A stretch of 49,577 nt of DNA from Oculatellaceae cyanobacterium Prado106 (GTDB lineage: Bacteria > Cyanobacteriota > Cyanobacteriia > Elainellales > Elainellaceae), in NCBI GenBank assembly GCA_025454315.1, contig JALOOP010000008.1, positions 1 to 49,577 of the forward strand, read 5' to 3'. Shown in pieces: positions 36,470 through 44,994 of this stretch. The position numbers were made by a program, and so were the translations under genes. Under the pieces are notes generated by a model, which saw only the letters and a list, made by a program, of their open reading frames with translations, was not told the origin of the DNA and ran no database searches. How positions within the stretch are numbered: the first letter of the stretch is position 1; each line of letters opens with the position of its first letter.

Positions 36470-36619
36470 TTAGATGTATTGGCTCATGTATTGGCTCATA
36501 AGTGAGCGCAGAGCTTGGAACTGTTCATTTGCCACTTGAGTCACGGCACTATAGGAATCCAGAAAATTGCAGGGAGGGGAGGCTGTGCCTACCCCTCCCT
36601 TTAATCCTTCAAAGATCAA
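36470..36619 (-). CDS. Candidate small protein, 49 residues
   Basis: A minus-strand frame from TTG at 36619 to TAA at 36470 reads IFEGLKGGVGTASPPCNFLD and then SYSAVTQVANEQFQALRSLM with a doubled MSQY end. The frame is open back to 36697, with several Cys (EDGESLCLEGLFFCHEF), but without ATG or GTG. Composition is protein-like, and the hairpin at 36391-36457 is well placed as its terminator. There is also a self-complementary AGGGAGGGG/CCCCTCCCT segment at 36571-36600 within it. I do not recognise the protein; it could be a gene, a gene remnant or chance. Confidence 0.3.
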   Translation of the reverse strand: MIFEGLKGGVGTASPPCNFLDSYSAVTQVANEQFQALRSLMSQYMSQYI

Positions 36620-36922
36620 ATCAGAGCACTGTGGGATAAATTCATGGCAGAAGAAAAGCCCTTCAAGACATAAGCTTTCTCCGTCCTCACAAGTTTCTCA
36701 AGGTTCTTTTCTACTCTAGTGGTGATGGCAGATCACCCTTGAGAACGATGGCTCAGAGCCTTTCCCTGCGCCAACCTGAAGTTAACCTCATAGTTTGAAT
36801 GCTGAAGCATCGTTTGAATGCTTAAGCACAGTTCCCATGAGACGACTCAAGGGTGGATTGATGCGATCGCACCATGAATTCAAGAAATTGAGTTCAGAAA
36901 ACCTTGAGTTGGACAAACTTCA
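36620..36922. other. Leader region of the anchored protein gene, no other gene seen
   Basis: A doubled GTTTGAATGCT word is present (36796-36832: TTTGAATGCTGAAGCA and TTTGAATGCTTAAGCA), and a HIP1 site lies at about 36863. No feature can be assigned. Confidence 0.4.
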
Positions 36923-37516
36923 ATGAAAACCTTACAGCCATATCAGTTTTGGGGCGGTTTGATGCTGGCATTTTCCCTTGGATTAGCAGCAGGAATTGGG
37001 TTGAGTTTATCCCAACCTGCTGCGGTTGATCCCTCTTTGAATCAAGCTTTTGCCATCTATGGGACAGATGCACAACAGACGGCTGCCCAAGTGGATCTCT
37101 ATGTCAACTTTACCCAAGAGACAGACTCACAGCAGCAGCTCAACCAATTGGCCGATACCTTATCTCGCCTCAAGTTCTGCAATTTGCCCATTGAGGTGAC
37201 TGAGGTGCAAAACCAAATTGCCACCGTGAATTTGGGCGAACATCCCTGGCATCAGAACTCGGCTAATCCGTCGAATTTGCCGGGATGTTCGGGGGTTAGT
37301 TGGCGATCGCAGTATTTCCAAGGCAGTGCCGGAGGCCACGATACAACGGTGACTCTAGCTCGAACTTTTTTGCAACCTGAGCGCTCGGGGCGATCGACGA
37401 AAGAGCCTTGGATTGAAGGAGTTCAGTTTACCTATCAAGGCAAACCGATCGAAGCAGGACAGTGGGATCACATCAATCTAGATGGCGTGATTACGCGGGA
37501 AAATCTGCCTGAGTAG
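36923..37516 (+). CDS. Membrane-anchored hypothetical protein
   Basis: I do not recognise this 197-residue protein. The N-terminus MKTLQPYQFWGGLMLAFSLG continues as a hydrophobic signal anchor to about residue 32. The rest should be periplasmic, with two cysteines (LKFCNLP, LPGCSGV) that could form a disulfide. The C-terminal part, with TVTLARTFLQPERSGRSTKE, suggests a compact beta-rich domain. No neighbour suggests its role. The frame has normal codon use, with HIP1 sites, so it is a real gene. Confidence 0.75.
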   Translation: MKTLQPYQFWGGLMLAFSLGLAAGIGLSLSQPAAVDPSLNQAFAIYGTDAQQTAAQVDLYVNFTQETDSQQQLNQLADTLSRLKFCNLPIEVTEVQNQIATVNLGEHPWHQNSANPSNLPGCSGVSWRSQYFQGSAGGHDTTVTLARTFLQPERSGRSTKEPWIEGVQFTYQGKPIEAGQWDHINLDGVITRENLPE

Positions 37517-38265
37517 AACGTTAACTTCCCTGTTAGAAAGTTAATTCCTCGGCGTAAATTTATTTGAGTTGCTTAGATTTACAATGCGTGTTTCTACAAT
37601 GCTGCACTCTACTGTTTCTTTGTGATTCACAACCTTCTGAAACAATGCAAATCTAATTCAAAGAATTCCCAGAACTCTAGATAACTCGTAGGTTGGGCGG
37701 AGCAAAGCGCAACCCAACGCTCCACTAGAGCGCTTGGATTCGATGATCCAGACATTGAATCGAGGTTTATGAATCGGGATGTACGGCTGGGATATTGGAT
37801 TACACTGCGCTTCACCCAACCTACAGTGAGGATTGATCAAGGGAAGGTTATATGAGGTTGGCAACCCGAATTGTCGTACTTTAGTATATTTTCCTTTTTG
37901 AGTTTGAACAGCATCAGTGTGACACAACAGAAATTGTTTATCACTTGCCCGCATTACCAAATTTTACTTGTAGTGTAGAACTACGATCCTGATTCCTAGT
38001 CTGAAGTGTAGAAGCCACTAACCAAGAAACCTCGACATCAATCTTGATTGCTTGAAAAAGATAAATAATGCGTCGGTAGACGGATCTTGCTGCGATCTAT
38101 ACCTGCGTGTGGGTCTGATTTGTGGCTCGTTTGATTAAATTTTATTTATACATTGTCTCTCATCACGGCAAGTCAAAACCAGTTCACAAAGTCAAAACTA
38201 GTTCACAAAACTTGGCTTTATTCATTCTTCCATGTGCCTTCCTTAAGCGATAAACAGGAACAGAA
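37517..38265. other. Gene-free region of 749 bases with a palindromic repeat
   Basis: Apart from the repeat at 37688-37824, no coding or RNA gene is evident. AAGTCAAAACCAGTTCACAA and AAGTCAAAACTAGTTCACAA form a direct repeat at 38171-38209, shortly upstream of the gene at 38266. Confidence 0.5.
37688..37824. repeat. GTAGGTTGGGCGGAGC-type palindromic element
   Basis: The left end GTAGGTTGGGCGGAGCAAAG continues to CGCAACCCAAC and pairs with itself. The right end CGCTTCACCCAACCTAC is the inverse of the left. The element type is common in cyanobacterial genomes, and a short relative lies at 3454-3490. Confidence 0.75.
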
Positions 38266-39516
38266 ATGGCTCTCACTCATGATAGAAAATATAGACCTGT
38301 CAATCAAAAGACGATCGTGACGCTGTTGATTTCAGGGGCGATCGCCGCAGGGTCTTCTTTTGCTTGGATTGGGGCACAGCGCTATCAGGCAAGTCGAATT
38401 CAGCAAGCGCGGGTACTGCTTTCAGAAGCTTGCACCACCAGCCTTTCCACTCCAAACCAGGTGGGTACGACTACACAGCAACTCAATCAAGCCGTTCAGC
38501 AATTGCAAAGCGTGCCCCGTTTTCCGGGATTGGGCTACGAAACCGCCCAGACCGAACTGCAAAATTCCGCCCAATGTATTCTCCGGGTTCAATCCACCAA
38601 CCAATTTGAACAGGCTAGAACCCTCGCTCAACCTGCCGCAACCACCGATCTCAATGCCGTTTTGCCTGCTCAGGAATGGCAAGCTAGACAGGACGGATTA
38701 AACCAGGCGATCGCCCTCCTCAACAGCATTCCAGCCAACTCACCCGTTTATCCCCAAGCTCAAGAGCAACTGGGGCAATATCAAGCGATCGCCACCCAAA
38801 TCGCCGAGCGTCTCCAAGCCGAAACCGCAGCCATCAGCACCTATCAACAGGCCAACGGCATCATTGAGCAGGTCAACACCACCCTGCAAACCTCCATTGA
38901 CGATCCGGCGGCTCTTGCTGAGGCCAGTACTAGCCTGGGGAGCGCCATTCAGCTATTAGAATCGATTCCTGCTGGCACAACGGCTTTTGCCCAGAGTCAG
39001 CAAAGCCTGCCTGCCTATCGTCAGCAGCAGATTGAGGTCGAGCGCATCTGGGTTGCCCAAACGCTGAATCCGATTGTGGATCAATTCACCAACTTTGCCG
39101 AATCGGTCAATCCGAATACTGGCTTCTCGGCCTACACCAACCAGGTCAATCAACTCCGCGACTCACTCACTAGCCAAACCCAAAACTTCCCGACCTTGGC
39201 CAACAACCCAGTCACCCAAGCGCTGGATCGTGCCCTCAGTCGCTATGATGACGCGGCTGAAGTGTGGCGCTACTGCAACGAAGGCAACTGCTTCAACTCA
39301 ATCCAAGCTGGCTTTATTTTGAGTTCACCAACGCTGACTTGGGTGCCGTCTACGCTGGAAGTGCGGGGGCAACCATTGGCGATCGCCTATCCCACCAACA
39401 CATCCCTGAGTTTGCTTCGACGACAACGCCTGGTGCAGCTTGATGTTGTTTTGGAAGAAATCTGGACGAGGGCAGAACTGGAGATTCAGCAATCTGTTCA
39501 GGCTTCATCATCTTAG
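38266..39516 (+). CDS. Anchored protein with helical repeats
   Basis: The 416-residue protein has a signal anchor at about 16-36 (TIVTLLISGAIAAGSSFAW). It contains at least three similar helical units: AVQQLQSVPRFPGLGYETAQ, then AIALLNSIPANSPVYPQAQE and AIQLLESIPAGTTAFAQSQQ, a pattern (xxLLxxIPxxxxxYxxAQxxL) I associate with cyanobacterial secreted or surface proteins of unknown role. Two cysteines near CNEGNCFN may pair. The start ATG has AGGAACAG upstream. A terminator follows 25 bases after the stop, so it is monocistronic. Confidence 0.78.
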   Translation: MALTHDRKYRPVNQKTIVTLLISGAIAAGSSFAWIGAQRYQASRIQQARVLLSEACTTSLSTPNQVGTTTQQLNQAVQQLQSVPRFPGLGYETAQTELQNSAQCILRVQSTNQFEQARTLAQPAATTDLNAVLPAQEWQARQDGLNQAIALLNSIPANSPVYPQAQEQLGQYQAIATQIAERLQAETAAISTYQQANGIIEQVNTTLQTSIDDPAALAEASTSLGSAIQLLESIPAGTTAFAQSQQSLPAYRQQQIEVERIWVAQTLNPIVDQFTNFAESVNPNTGFSAYTNQVNQLRDSLTSQTQNFPTLANNPVTQALDRALSRYDDAAEVWRYCNEGNCFNSIQAGFILSSPTLTWVPSTLEVRGQPLAIAYPTNTSLSLLRRQRLVQLDVVLEEIWTRAELEIQQSVQASSS

Positions 39517-39540
39517 ACGCTCGGATTTAAGTGAGTTTGA

Positions 39541-39586
39541 GTTTGGGTGAGAAATGCTGCTACGTAGCAGTACTTCTCACCCAAAA
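39541..39586 (+). terminator. Terminator hairpin
   Basis: GTTTGGGTGAGAAATGCTGC with TAC pairs with GTAGCAGTACTTCTCACCCA around a very short loop, with two mismatches. Confidence 0.8.
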
Positions 39587-39701
39587 CTAAATCTTTTTGT
39601 TTCTATCCATGAATGGAAGCGCCAAAAATAGCGCTGACACGAGTCGAGGTCTTCCCCATATCGTAAACTGGAGGATAAATCCACTAATCGCCGATGGACG
39701 C

Positions 39702-40277
39702 ATGACTGCTTATACCATTAATCTCAATGCTGTCATCCACATGACCGACGAGCAGTTTTACCAGCTTTGTCGGATGAATCCTGATTTGAAATTTGAACGC
39801 AATGCGATTGGAGAACTGATTGTTATGTCACCGACTGGCGGAGAAACCGGAAACCGCAACATTGAAGTGGCCGGAGACTTTGTCCTATGGAATCGTCAAG
39901 CAAAACTGGGCAAACTCTTCGACTCCTCCACCGGATTCAAACTCCCCAATGGTGCCGATCGCTCTCCTGACATCGCCTGGGTTCGACAAGACCGTTGGGA
40001 TGCCCTCAACCCAAATCAAAAGGAAATCTTCCCACCGCTCGCCCCTGACTTTGTTCTGGAACTGATGTCGCCTTCTGATTCCTTGTCCACGCTACAAGCC
40101 AAGATGCAGGAATACCAAGATAATGGGGTGCGTCTGGGTTGGTTGATCGATCGCAAAACCCGCCGAGTGGAGATTTATCGGATAGGACAGTCAGTTGAAG
40201 TGTTGGAGAATCCGGACGAGCTTTCTGGTGAAGCGGTGTTACCTGGATTTGTGTTGGGAATGGCGATCGTTTGGTAG
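39702..40277 (+). CDS. Uma2 family (DUF820) putative endonuclease
   Basis: The 191-residue protein begins MTAYTINLNAVIHMTDEQFY and has LKFERNAIGELIVMSPTGGE, RSPDIAWVRQDRW and FVLELMSPSDSLSTLQAKM, the core blocks of the family, then LGWLIDRKTRRVEIYR. All predicted active-site residues (Asp of PDIAW, Glu of LELMSP) are kept, so the nuclease fold should be intact. Role unknown. The upstream in-frame extension to 39597 is rejected because it does not resemble the family. A strong terminator follows 31 bases after the stop. Confidence 0.92.
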   Translation: MTAYTINLNAVIHMTDEQFYQLCRMNPDLKFERNAIGELIVMSPTGGETGNRNIEVAGDFVLWNRQAKLGKLFDSSTGFKLPNGADRSPDIAWVRQDRWDALNPNQKEIFPPLAPDFVLELMSPSDSLSTLQAKMQEYQDNGVRLGWLIDRKTRRVEIYRIGQSVEVLENPDELSGEAVLPGFVLGMAIVW

Positions 40278-40308
40278 CTTCAACAATTGGTATGAATGCG
40301 GTTAATCA

Positions 40309-40357
40309 AGTGAATGCGGGGTGTGGGGCGCGAGACAGCCCACACCCCGCATTCACT
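40309..40357 (+). terminator. Terminator after the Uma2 gene
   Basis: A perfect 19-bp stem (AGTGAATGCGGGGTGTGGG and its complement) encloses 11 bases and is followed by TTTT. Confidence 0.9.
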
Positions 40358-40567
40358 TTTGCTCCTACTCGTATTGCCGCCTGATCGTCCGCCAACCTCG
40401 AGGTATTGAGCCATACTTGCCCCGTTACTATGAGTTAGTGCAGCTTTCAAAGCTACCTTTTGCACAGGCTGTCAAGAAAAGTGGACTCGTGCGATCGCCT
40501 CAACTTAGCCGATCCGCCGCCACGATTTCGGAACTCAACAGAGCTAGCTATTAACAGAGTCAACGAG

Positions 40568-40918
40568 ATGGATCTTTCTGCGTCACAACCCGATGCGATC
40601 GCCCTCACCTTTGCCAGACACCTGGTTGCCGGAGATTTTGCCGCTGCACATCAGATGCTGACTGCTCATCTCAGAAATACTATTTCCCTGGAGCAACTTC
40701 AGACTGCGTATGAGCAGATGATCGCGATCGGGCAGGAGCTACCCGACCAAGTGGAGGTCATTAGCGTTTTGACGGAATGGCTCGAACGGCAAGAGGCTGA
40801 TTGGGGTTGGGTGTATGTGGCGATCGCTAGCAGTCACTTTGCTGAGGGAGTGGCAGTTGTGGTGACTACGGAAGAAGACCAGGGAATGATTCGAGAAATT
40901 ACATGGGGTAGACCTTGA
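40568..40918 (+). CDS. Small hypothetical protein
   Basis: The 116-residue protein (MDLSASQPDAIALTFARHLV start) has a helical N-terminal half with AGDFAAAHQMLTAHLRNTIS and a C-terminal beta part ending MIREITWGRP. The pattern suggests a SnoaL/DUF3887-like cystatin-type fold, but this is only an impression. No signal peptide. I chose the ATG at 40568 because the upstream frame is unrelated. It converges with the ABC importer operon. Confidence 0.65.
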   Translation: MDLSASQPDAIALTFARHLVAGDFAAAHQMLTAHLRNTISLEQLQTAYEQMIAIGQELPDQVEVISVLTEWLERQEADWGWVYVAIASSHFAEGVAVVVTTEEDQGMIREITWGRP

Positions 40919-41024
40919 TTGTTCCTGGAAGGCTCGGCTTCCCCAAGGTTGGGGCGGTTGGGGCTGGGGGCACGAAATCCTGGAGGGAAGAACAACCGAA
41001 CCCGTATGTACAAGGTAGCCAAAA

Positions 41025-41070
41025 CGAGAAGGACAGTGAGGAGACTTCGCCCCCTTCACTGTCCTTCTCG
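41025..41070. terminator. Terminator hairpin between convergent genes
   Basis: A perfect 15-bp stem (CGAGAAGGACAGTGA and its complement) encloses 16 bases. It lies 46 bases after the end of the substrate-binding protein gene (minus) and 106 after the plus-strand gene, so it most likely ends the importer operon. Confidence 0.8.
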
Positions 41071-41116
41071 TCGTTGAGTATTGCTATCAGTCAATCCATC
41101 AGTTGGCCACCAAGAG

Positions 41117-42121
41117 CTACAGGGATTGAATCAGAGAGCTGTCAATCAAGGTATTCACATCGACCAACTGGGGAGTTTTGCCCAATTTGTGGAGCGTTGT
41201 GGCAGCGGCTTTCATGCTGCTGAGCAAAGACATGGGGCTGTCATTGTTGAACGGGATGTCTTTGTTTTGCTGAATATTTTTCGTGGCAATTCCGGCAAGC
41301 TGGGCTGGAATTTCTTCGGGTTTAACACCGATCTTGGCCGCCACAATCTTGGCTGCATCTTCGGGGTTGGCATCGGCAAATTCTACACCTTTGCCCACAG
41401 CGCGCATGTACGCCAGCACTTCTTCACGCCGTTCTTGGATAACCTGTGCTGAAGTGGCTAACACGTTGGGAATGATACTGGTGCCTTTGGTGGAGAAGAT
41501 AACTTCGCCCTTGCCTTCTTTCAGCGCCATGCTGAGGAACGGTTCGTAGGTGGCGACTGCATCGACCTTCCCTGTTGCATAGGCAGCAGCCCCATCAGGA
41601 GCCGTCAAGGGCACGATTTCTACGTCTTTTTCCGTCAATCCTGCCTTCTTCAAATATTCACCGACAAAGACCATTTCGTAGGGAATGTCTTCTCGCGCTA
41701 GCTTTTTGCCACGCAGGTCTTCGGGTTTGGTGATGCCGCGTCCGGCGATCGCATCTGCCCCATCCGAGTAATCCGACATCATAATAATGCGGAGATTGGG
41801 ATTTTGCTGAGCAAGCTGAATCAGATCCGTTCCGCCAACCCAGCCCAGGTCTACTTTACCAGCCGTGAGAGCGGTGTTGAGATCGGTAAAGCTGGGAAAA
41901 TTTTGTTCAGCAACTTTGAGGTTTTCTTCACCAAAATAATTCTTATCCGTGGCCACATAATGTCCTTTGAACCCAGCCCAGGCCGAAATTCCCACCGATA
42001 GGGGTTGGCCTGAATTTGCGCCAGAAGCATTCGGGGTTTGGACACTACAAGCAATGGAATAGAACGGAATTAAACAACCCACTAGAAACAAAGCGAACCA
42101 CTTTAAGAAACTTCTCCGCAT
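41117..42121 (-). CDS. ABC importer substrate-binding lipoprotein (nitrate/sulfonate/taurine type)
   Basis: The 334-residue protein has a signal peptide with lipobox (IPFYSIACSVQ), so it is probably a membrane-tethered lipoprotein. The body fits COG0715: LSVGISAWAGFKGHYVATDK, then AALTAGKVDLGWVGG-like text (TALTAGKVDLGWVGGTDLIQ), and DAVATYEPFLSMALKEGKGE. It binds a small organic nitrogen or sulfur compound or an anion; the ligand is not readable. Start: the ATG at 42121 (MRRSFLKWF) has AGGAAAGG just upstream; 42133 and 42172 are alternatives. It is the third gene of a minus-strand operon: ATPase, permease, binding protein. Confidence 0.88.
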   Translation of the reverse strand: MRRSFLKWFALFLVGCLIPFYSIACSVQTPNASGANSGQPLSVGISAWAGFKGHYVATDKNYFGEENLKVAEQNFPSFTDLNTALTAGKVDLGWVGGTDLIQLAQQNPNLRIIMMSDYSDGADAIAGRGITKPEDLRGKKLAREDIPYEMVFVGEYLKKAGLTEKDVEIVPLTAPDGAAAYATGKVDAVATYEPFLSMALKEGKGEVIFSTKGTSIIPNVLATSAQVIQERREEVLAYMRAVGKGVEFADANPEDAAKIVAAKIGVKPEEIPAQLAGIATKNIQQNKDIPFNNDSPMSLLSSMKAAATTLHKLGKTPQLVDVNTLIDSSLIQSL

Positions 42122-42217
42122 ACCTTTCCTCATCAATGGAATAATTAAACAATGAAAAAACCGATCATGCATGAGTCAATCATGCAGAAATCCATAAATC
42201 CACTAACCCATAAATCT

Positions 42218-42270
42218 ATGAATCCATAATCCATGAATCCATAATTCACGAATCCATAATTCATGAACCT
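42218..42270. repeat. 15-bp AT-rich tandem repeat between permease and binding protein genes
   Basis: Units ATGAATCCATAATCC, ATGAATCCATAATTC and ACGAATCCATAATTC are followed by a partial ATGAACCTATGG. Looser related words (ATCCATAAATCC) extend to the left to about 42190. The array lies within the operon. Confidence 0.75.
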
Positions 42271-42275
42271 ATGGA

Positions 42276-43121
42276 CTATCCCCTCGACTGATCTGCCCAG
42301 GGTGTTAACTTCTTTGATAACAGCGTTAATCCGTAATCGGTTAACAGCCCAATCAGACCAATCACTAAAATGCAAAACAACACTTTGTCGGTTTGCAAAT
42401 ACCGCTGGGATTGCACAATTTTGAATCCCAATCCTGTTTGCGCTGCGATCAATTCTGAAATCACCAGAAAATTCCAAGCCCCTGCAATGTTGACTCTCAG
42501 GGTGTCGAGAATACTCGGAAAGACCGCAGGCATAATCACGTTAAAGAACACCTCACGCCGACTCGCGCCTAACGTATAGGCCACGTCCAGCATTTCGTCG
42601 GGGATAAACTTCACCGCATCGGCCACCATCATGGCGTTGTACAGCACAATACCTAGAAAAATAATGGCCGCTTTGGCATCTTCACCCAACCCAATCCAAA
42701 TCACAATCAGCGGCACAAAAGCCGCAACGGGCATGTAGCGCACCGTTCCCACAATGGGATTAAACAGCCCTTCCATGCTGCGAAACGTGCCCATGGCAAT
42801 GCCCACGGGAATGCCGACGATCGCCGCCAAAGAAAACCCCGCTAACACTCTGCCCGTACTGGACAAAATATCAATGATCAGCTTCTCTTCGGTGAGCATT
42901 CGCCATCCCGCCTGAAGCACTGCTGTCGGCGTGGGTAGGAAGGTGGACGTTACCCAGCCACCATAGCTGAGAACTGACCAGATCAGCAGCGGCACCCCGA
43001 ACCCGATCAGCGGCATTAAGAGATTCAACCAGGGTGGAATTTCTTGGCGGATTCTCCAAAAGGTAGAAGGTTTGAGATACCGCTTACGAACAGCAGATGG
43101 AACGGTGACAATCCCTTGCAT
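42276..43121 (-). CDS. ABC importer permease (TauC/SsuC/NrtB type)
   Basis: The 281-residue protein has six predicted membrane helices and the BPD_transp_1 loop YTLGASRREVFFNVIMPAVF, in which EAA-like residues contact the ATPase. The N-terminal helix LLMPLIGFGVPLLIWSVLSY and segment STFLPTPTAVLQAGWRML are typical of sulfonate/nitrate/taurine permeases. It works with the ATPase encoded upstream (122 bases away) and the lipoprotein encoded 154 bases downstream. Substrate unknown. Confidence 0.92.
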   Translation of the reverse strand: MQGIVTVPSAVRKRYLKPSTFWRIRQEIPPWLNLLMPLIGFGVPLLIWSVLSYGGWVTSTFLPTPTAVLQAGWRMLTEEKLIIDILSSTGRVLAGFSLAAIVGIPVGIAMGTFRSMEGLFNPIVGTVRYMPVAAFVPLIVIWIGLGEDAKAAIIFLGIVLYNAMMVADAVKFIPDEMLDVAYTLGASRREVFFNVIMPAVFPSILDTLRVNIAGAWNFLVISELIAAQTGLGFKIVQSQRYLQTDKVLFCILVIGLIGLLTDYGLTLLSKKLTPWADQSRG

Positions 43122-43243
43122 AGCACATTAAAAAATAGAGAGAATGAATGCGGATAGCATCAGATGAGTCAGGCTCACTGCAACGCTGAAGTAAGACTGT
43201 ATCGCTGAAATAAGACGAGATAAAACGTATAACTCAACGAGGT

Positions 43244-44086
43244 TTACTCGTGGCTCAACGACTGGACAATGTGGCGCTTGATGTTGATGAACTCCAGGTC
43301 AAGTTTGAGATCGAGTTCGCGATGGGGAGGCAAGGGAACCACGAGTTCTTCTTGGATGCGTCCGGGATGGGCACGCATCACGTAGATGCGCTCTGAGAGG
43401 AAGATGGCTTCTTCGACATCATGGGTCACCATCAGGATAGTGGTATGGGTTTGCTCCCAGAGTCCTTTAAGAAACAACTGCATCTGCTCTTTGGTTTGGG
43501 CATCGAGGGCACCAAAGGGTTCGTCCATGAGCAGGACTTCGGGTTCATTGGCGAGGGCACGGGCGATCGCCACTCGTTGTTTCATACCGCCCGAAAGCTG
43601 CTTGGGATAGGCTTTGGCAAACTTGGACAAGCCCACTACTTCTAGGTAATAGGCGATTTTTTGCTGGCGTTCTGCCTTGGAAACCCCCTGAAGTTTTAAG
43701 CCAAACCCAATATTGTCCGCGACGGTCAGCCAGGGATATAGGGTATAGCTTTGGAAGACCATACCCCGGTCGGCACCCGGCCCCGGCGGCACTTCACCAT
43801 GCATCAACACTTGCCCCTTAGAAGGTGGAATCAAGCCTGCAATGATTTTCAGTAGGGTGGATTTGCCACAGCCCGATGAACCTACTAAGCAGACGAACTC
43901 ATTGGCGTTGAGGGTGAGGTTAATGTCATCCAGAACGGTGAGATTCTTGCCCTGGTAGGGATAGGTTTTTGACAGCCCTATGACCTGCAATTGGGGAGTT
44001 GAGGTGGGAGGGGCGATCGCAGACATAGATGGGGAAGAGCCAACGGTCGTGGCGATCGAGAAGGGCGATCTGAAGTTATCTGGCAT
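43244..44086 (-). CDS. ABC importer ATPase (TauB/SsuB/NrtD type)
   Basis: The 280-residue protein has Walker A LVGSSGCGKSTLLKIIAGL, Q-loop GMVFQSYTLYPWLTV, signature LSGGMKQRVAIARALA and Walker B EVLLMDEPFGALD, then the switch His in ILMVTHDVEEAI. It energises the permease encoded next. The N-terminal 30 residues are low in complexity and poorly conserved, so the true start could be the ATG at 44026 (MSAIAPPTSTP). It is the first gene of the operon; the shared divergent region with the sensor kinase gene is 908 bases long. Confidence 0.93.
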   Translation of the reverse strand: MPDNFRSPFSIATTVGSSPSMSAIAPPTSTPQLQVIGLSKTYPYQGKNLTVLDDINLTLNANEFVCLVGSSGCGKSTLLKIIAGLIPPSKGQVLMHGEVPPGPGADRGMVFQSYTLYPWLTVADNIGFGLKLQGVSKAERQQKIAYYLEVVGLSKFAKAYPKQLSGGMKQRVAIARALANEPEVLLMDEPFGALDAQTKEQMQLFLKGLWEQTHTTILMVTHDVEEAIFLSERIYVMRAHPGRIQEELVVPLPPHRELDLKLDLEFINIKRHIVQSLSHE

Positions 44087-44764
44087 GGTTTTTTAGAATC
44101 TTTGGCAAGCAGGCAGGCGCGAAACATCGTCCATCATTCCAGGAACTGGAATATAGGCCAAGAATTTCGCAGAAACGAGGGGAAAGCCCAAACAATCTAC
44201 AGATATTGAAGTTTTACAATACCTGCTCATCAAGGCATAGAGAAAGCACAATATGAATAACGAGAATTAAAAACTGAAGCGATCAACAAGGAAGTAAAAG
44301 ATCAAACCCAAGAACACAGATAACTGAGGAGAAACCGATCGCCAGAACCTACTTGTCTTAGACAAAGCAAATCCGAGCAATACTGTATAGACTCAAATCC
44401 GAACTTTGCTTTACCACTCCATAGCAGTAAATGTACTTAAGTAGAATATACATCAAATATAAAAGAAAGATTAAGAAATTCATCAGAACCTCACTAAAAT
44501 TACGGGGGCGATCGCATCTCCTTGAAGACTCTCCCCAACCCTCCCATCTAGCCATCGTCCGGATACTGAGACTGATTTTTACTACAAAGAACTGGATTTA
44601 ACCGTAAAGAAAGGTTGGTTAAGTGAGTAATTGAGCGAAGAACCCCCCATTTAGGTGAGATTTTGAGAAAAATTAAGAATGGGTTGATTCACCTCGGATT
44701 ACAATGAATAGCCTGAAACCGTTGATAGGTATCTAAGATAGCCATCCCAGATAGCCGTCCAAGC
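44087..44764. other. Divergent region, no gene seen
   Basis: AT-rich compared with its neighbours. I looked for the NtcA pattern GTA-N8-TAC on both strands and found none that fits. The stretch GTACTTAAGTAGAATATACA (about 44432-44451) is the most promoter-like. The HIP1 site at about 44509 is isolated. Confidence 0.45.
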
Positions 44765-44902
44765 ATCAATGTCCCTGAAATAAGCCCAAGCCCTCGGCGA
44801 ACCGCCCCCTAAATCCCCCAAATCTGGGGGACTTTGAAGGTTCGGCTCTCCCAAAGTTAGGGGGTGGGGGGTGGTTCGGATCGTTATTTCAGGGACATTG
44901 AT
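44765..44902. mobile_element. 138-bp MITE-like element with 19-bp terminal inverted repeats
   Basis: ATCAATGTCCCTGAAATAA at 44765-44783 is exactly inverted at 44884-44902. The interior has CCCCCTAAATCCCCCAAATC and the inverse GGGGG words, and a GGTTCGGCTCTCCCAAAG segment of the kind common between cyanobacterial genes. No transposase is encoded, so it would depend on one in trans. Flanking CCAAGC/CCAAGCAT words at both sides (44757-44764 and 44903-44910) may be the target duplication. Confidence 0.65.
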
Positions 44903-44913
44903 CCAAGCATTGG

Positions 44914-44955
44914 TATTCATCTGGTATTCATCTGGGGTTCATCTGAGGTTCATCC
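44914..44955. repeat. 11-bp tandem repeats 40 bases before the sensor kinase start
   Basis: TATTCATCTGG, TATTCATCTGG, GGTTCATCTGA and GGTTCATCC follow each other directly. They may be regulator-binding iterons or slippage products. Confidence 0.7.
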
Positions 44956-44994
44956 ATTAAGGCGTCAGAGTATAGGCCAGGAGCGTCACAGAGC

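Noticed and set aside
36571-36600. AGGGAGGGG/CCCCTCCCT hairpin as terminator
   Set aside because: No gene ends before it and it lies inside a possible minus-strand small frame; pairing has a one-base bulge and there is no T-run.
44087-44764. NtcA-binding site for the importer operon
   Set aside because: Candidate GTA and TAC words near 44430-44455 do not have the 8-base spacing.
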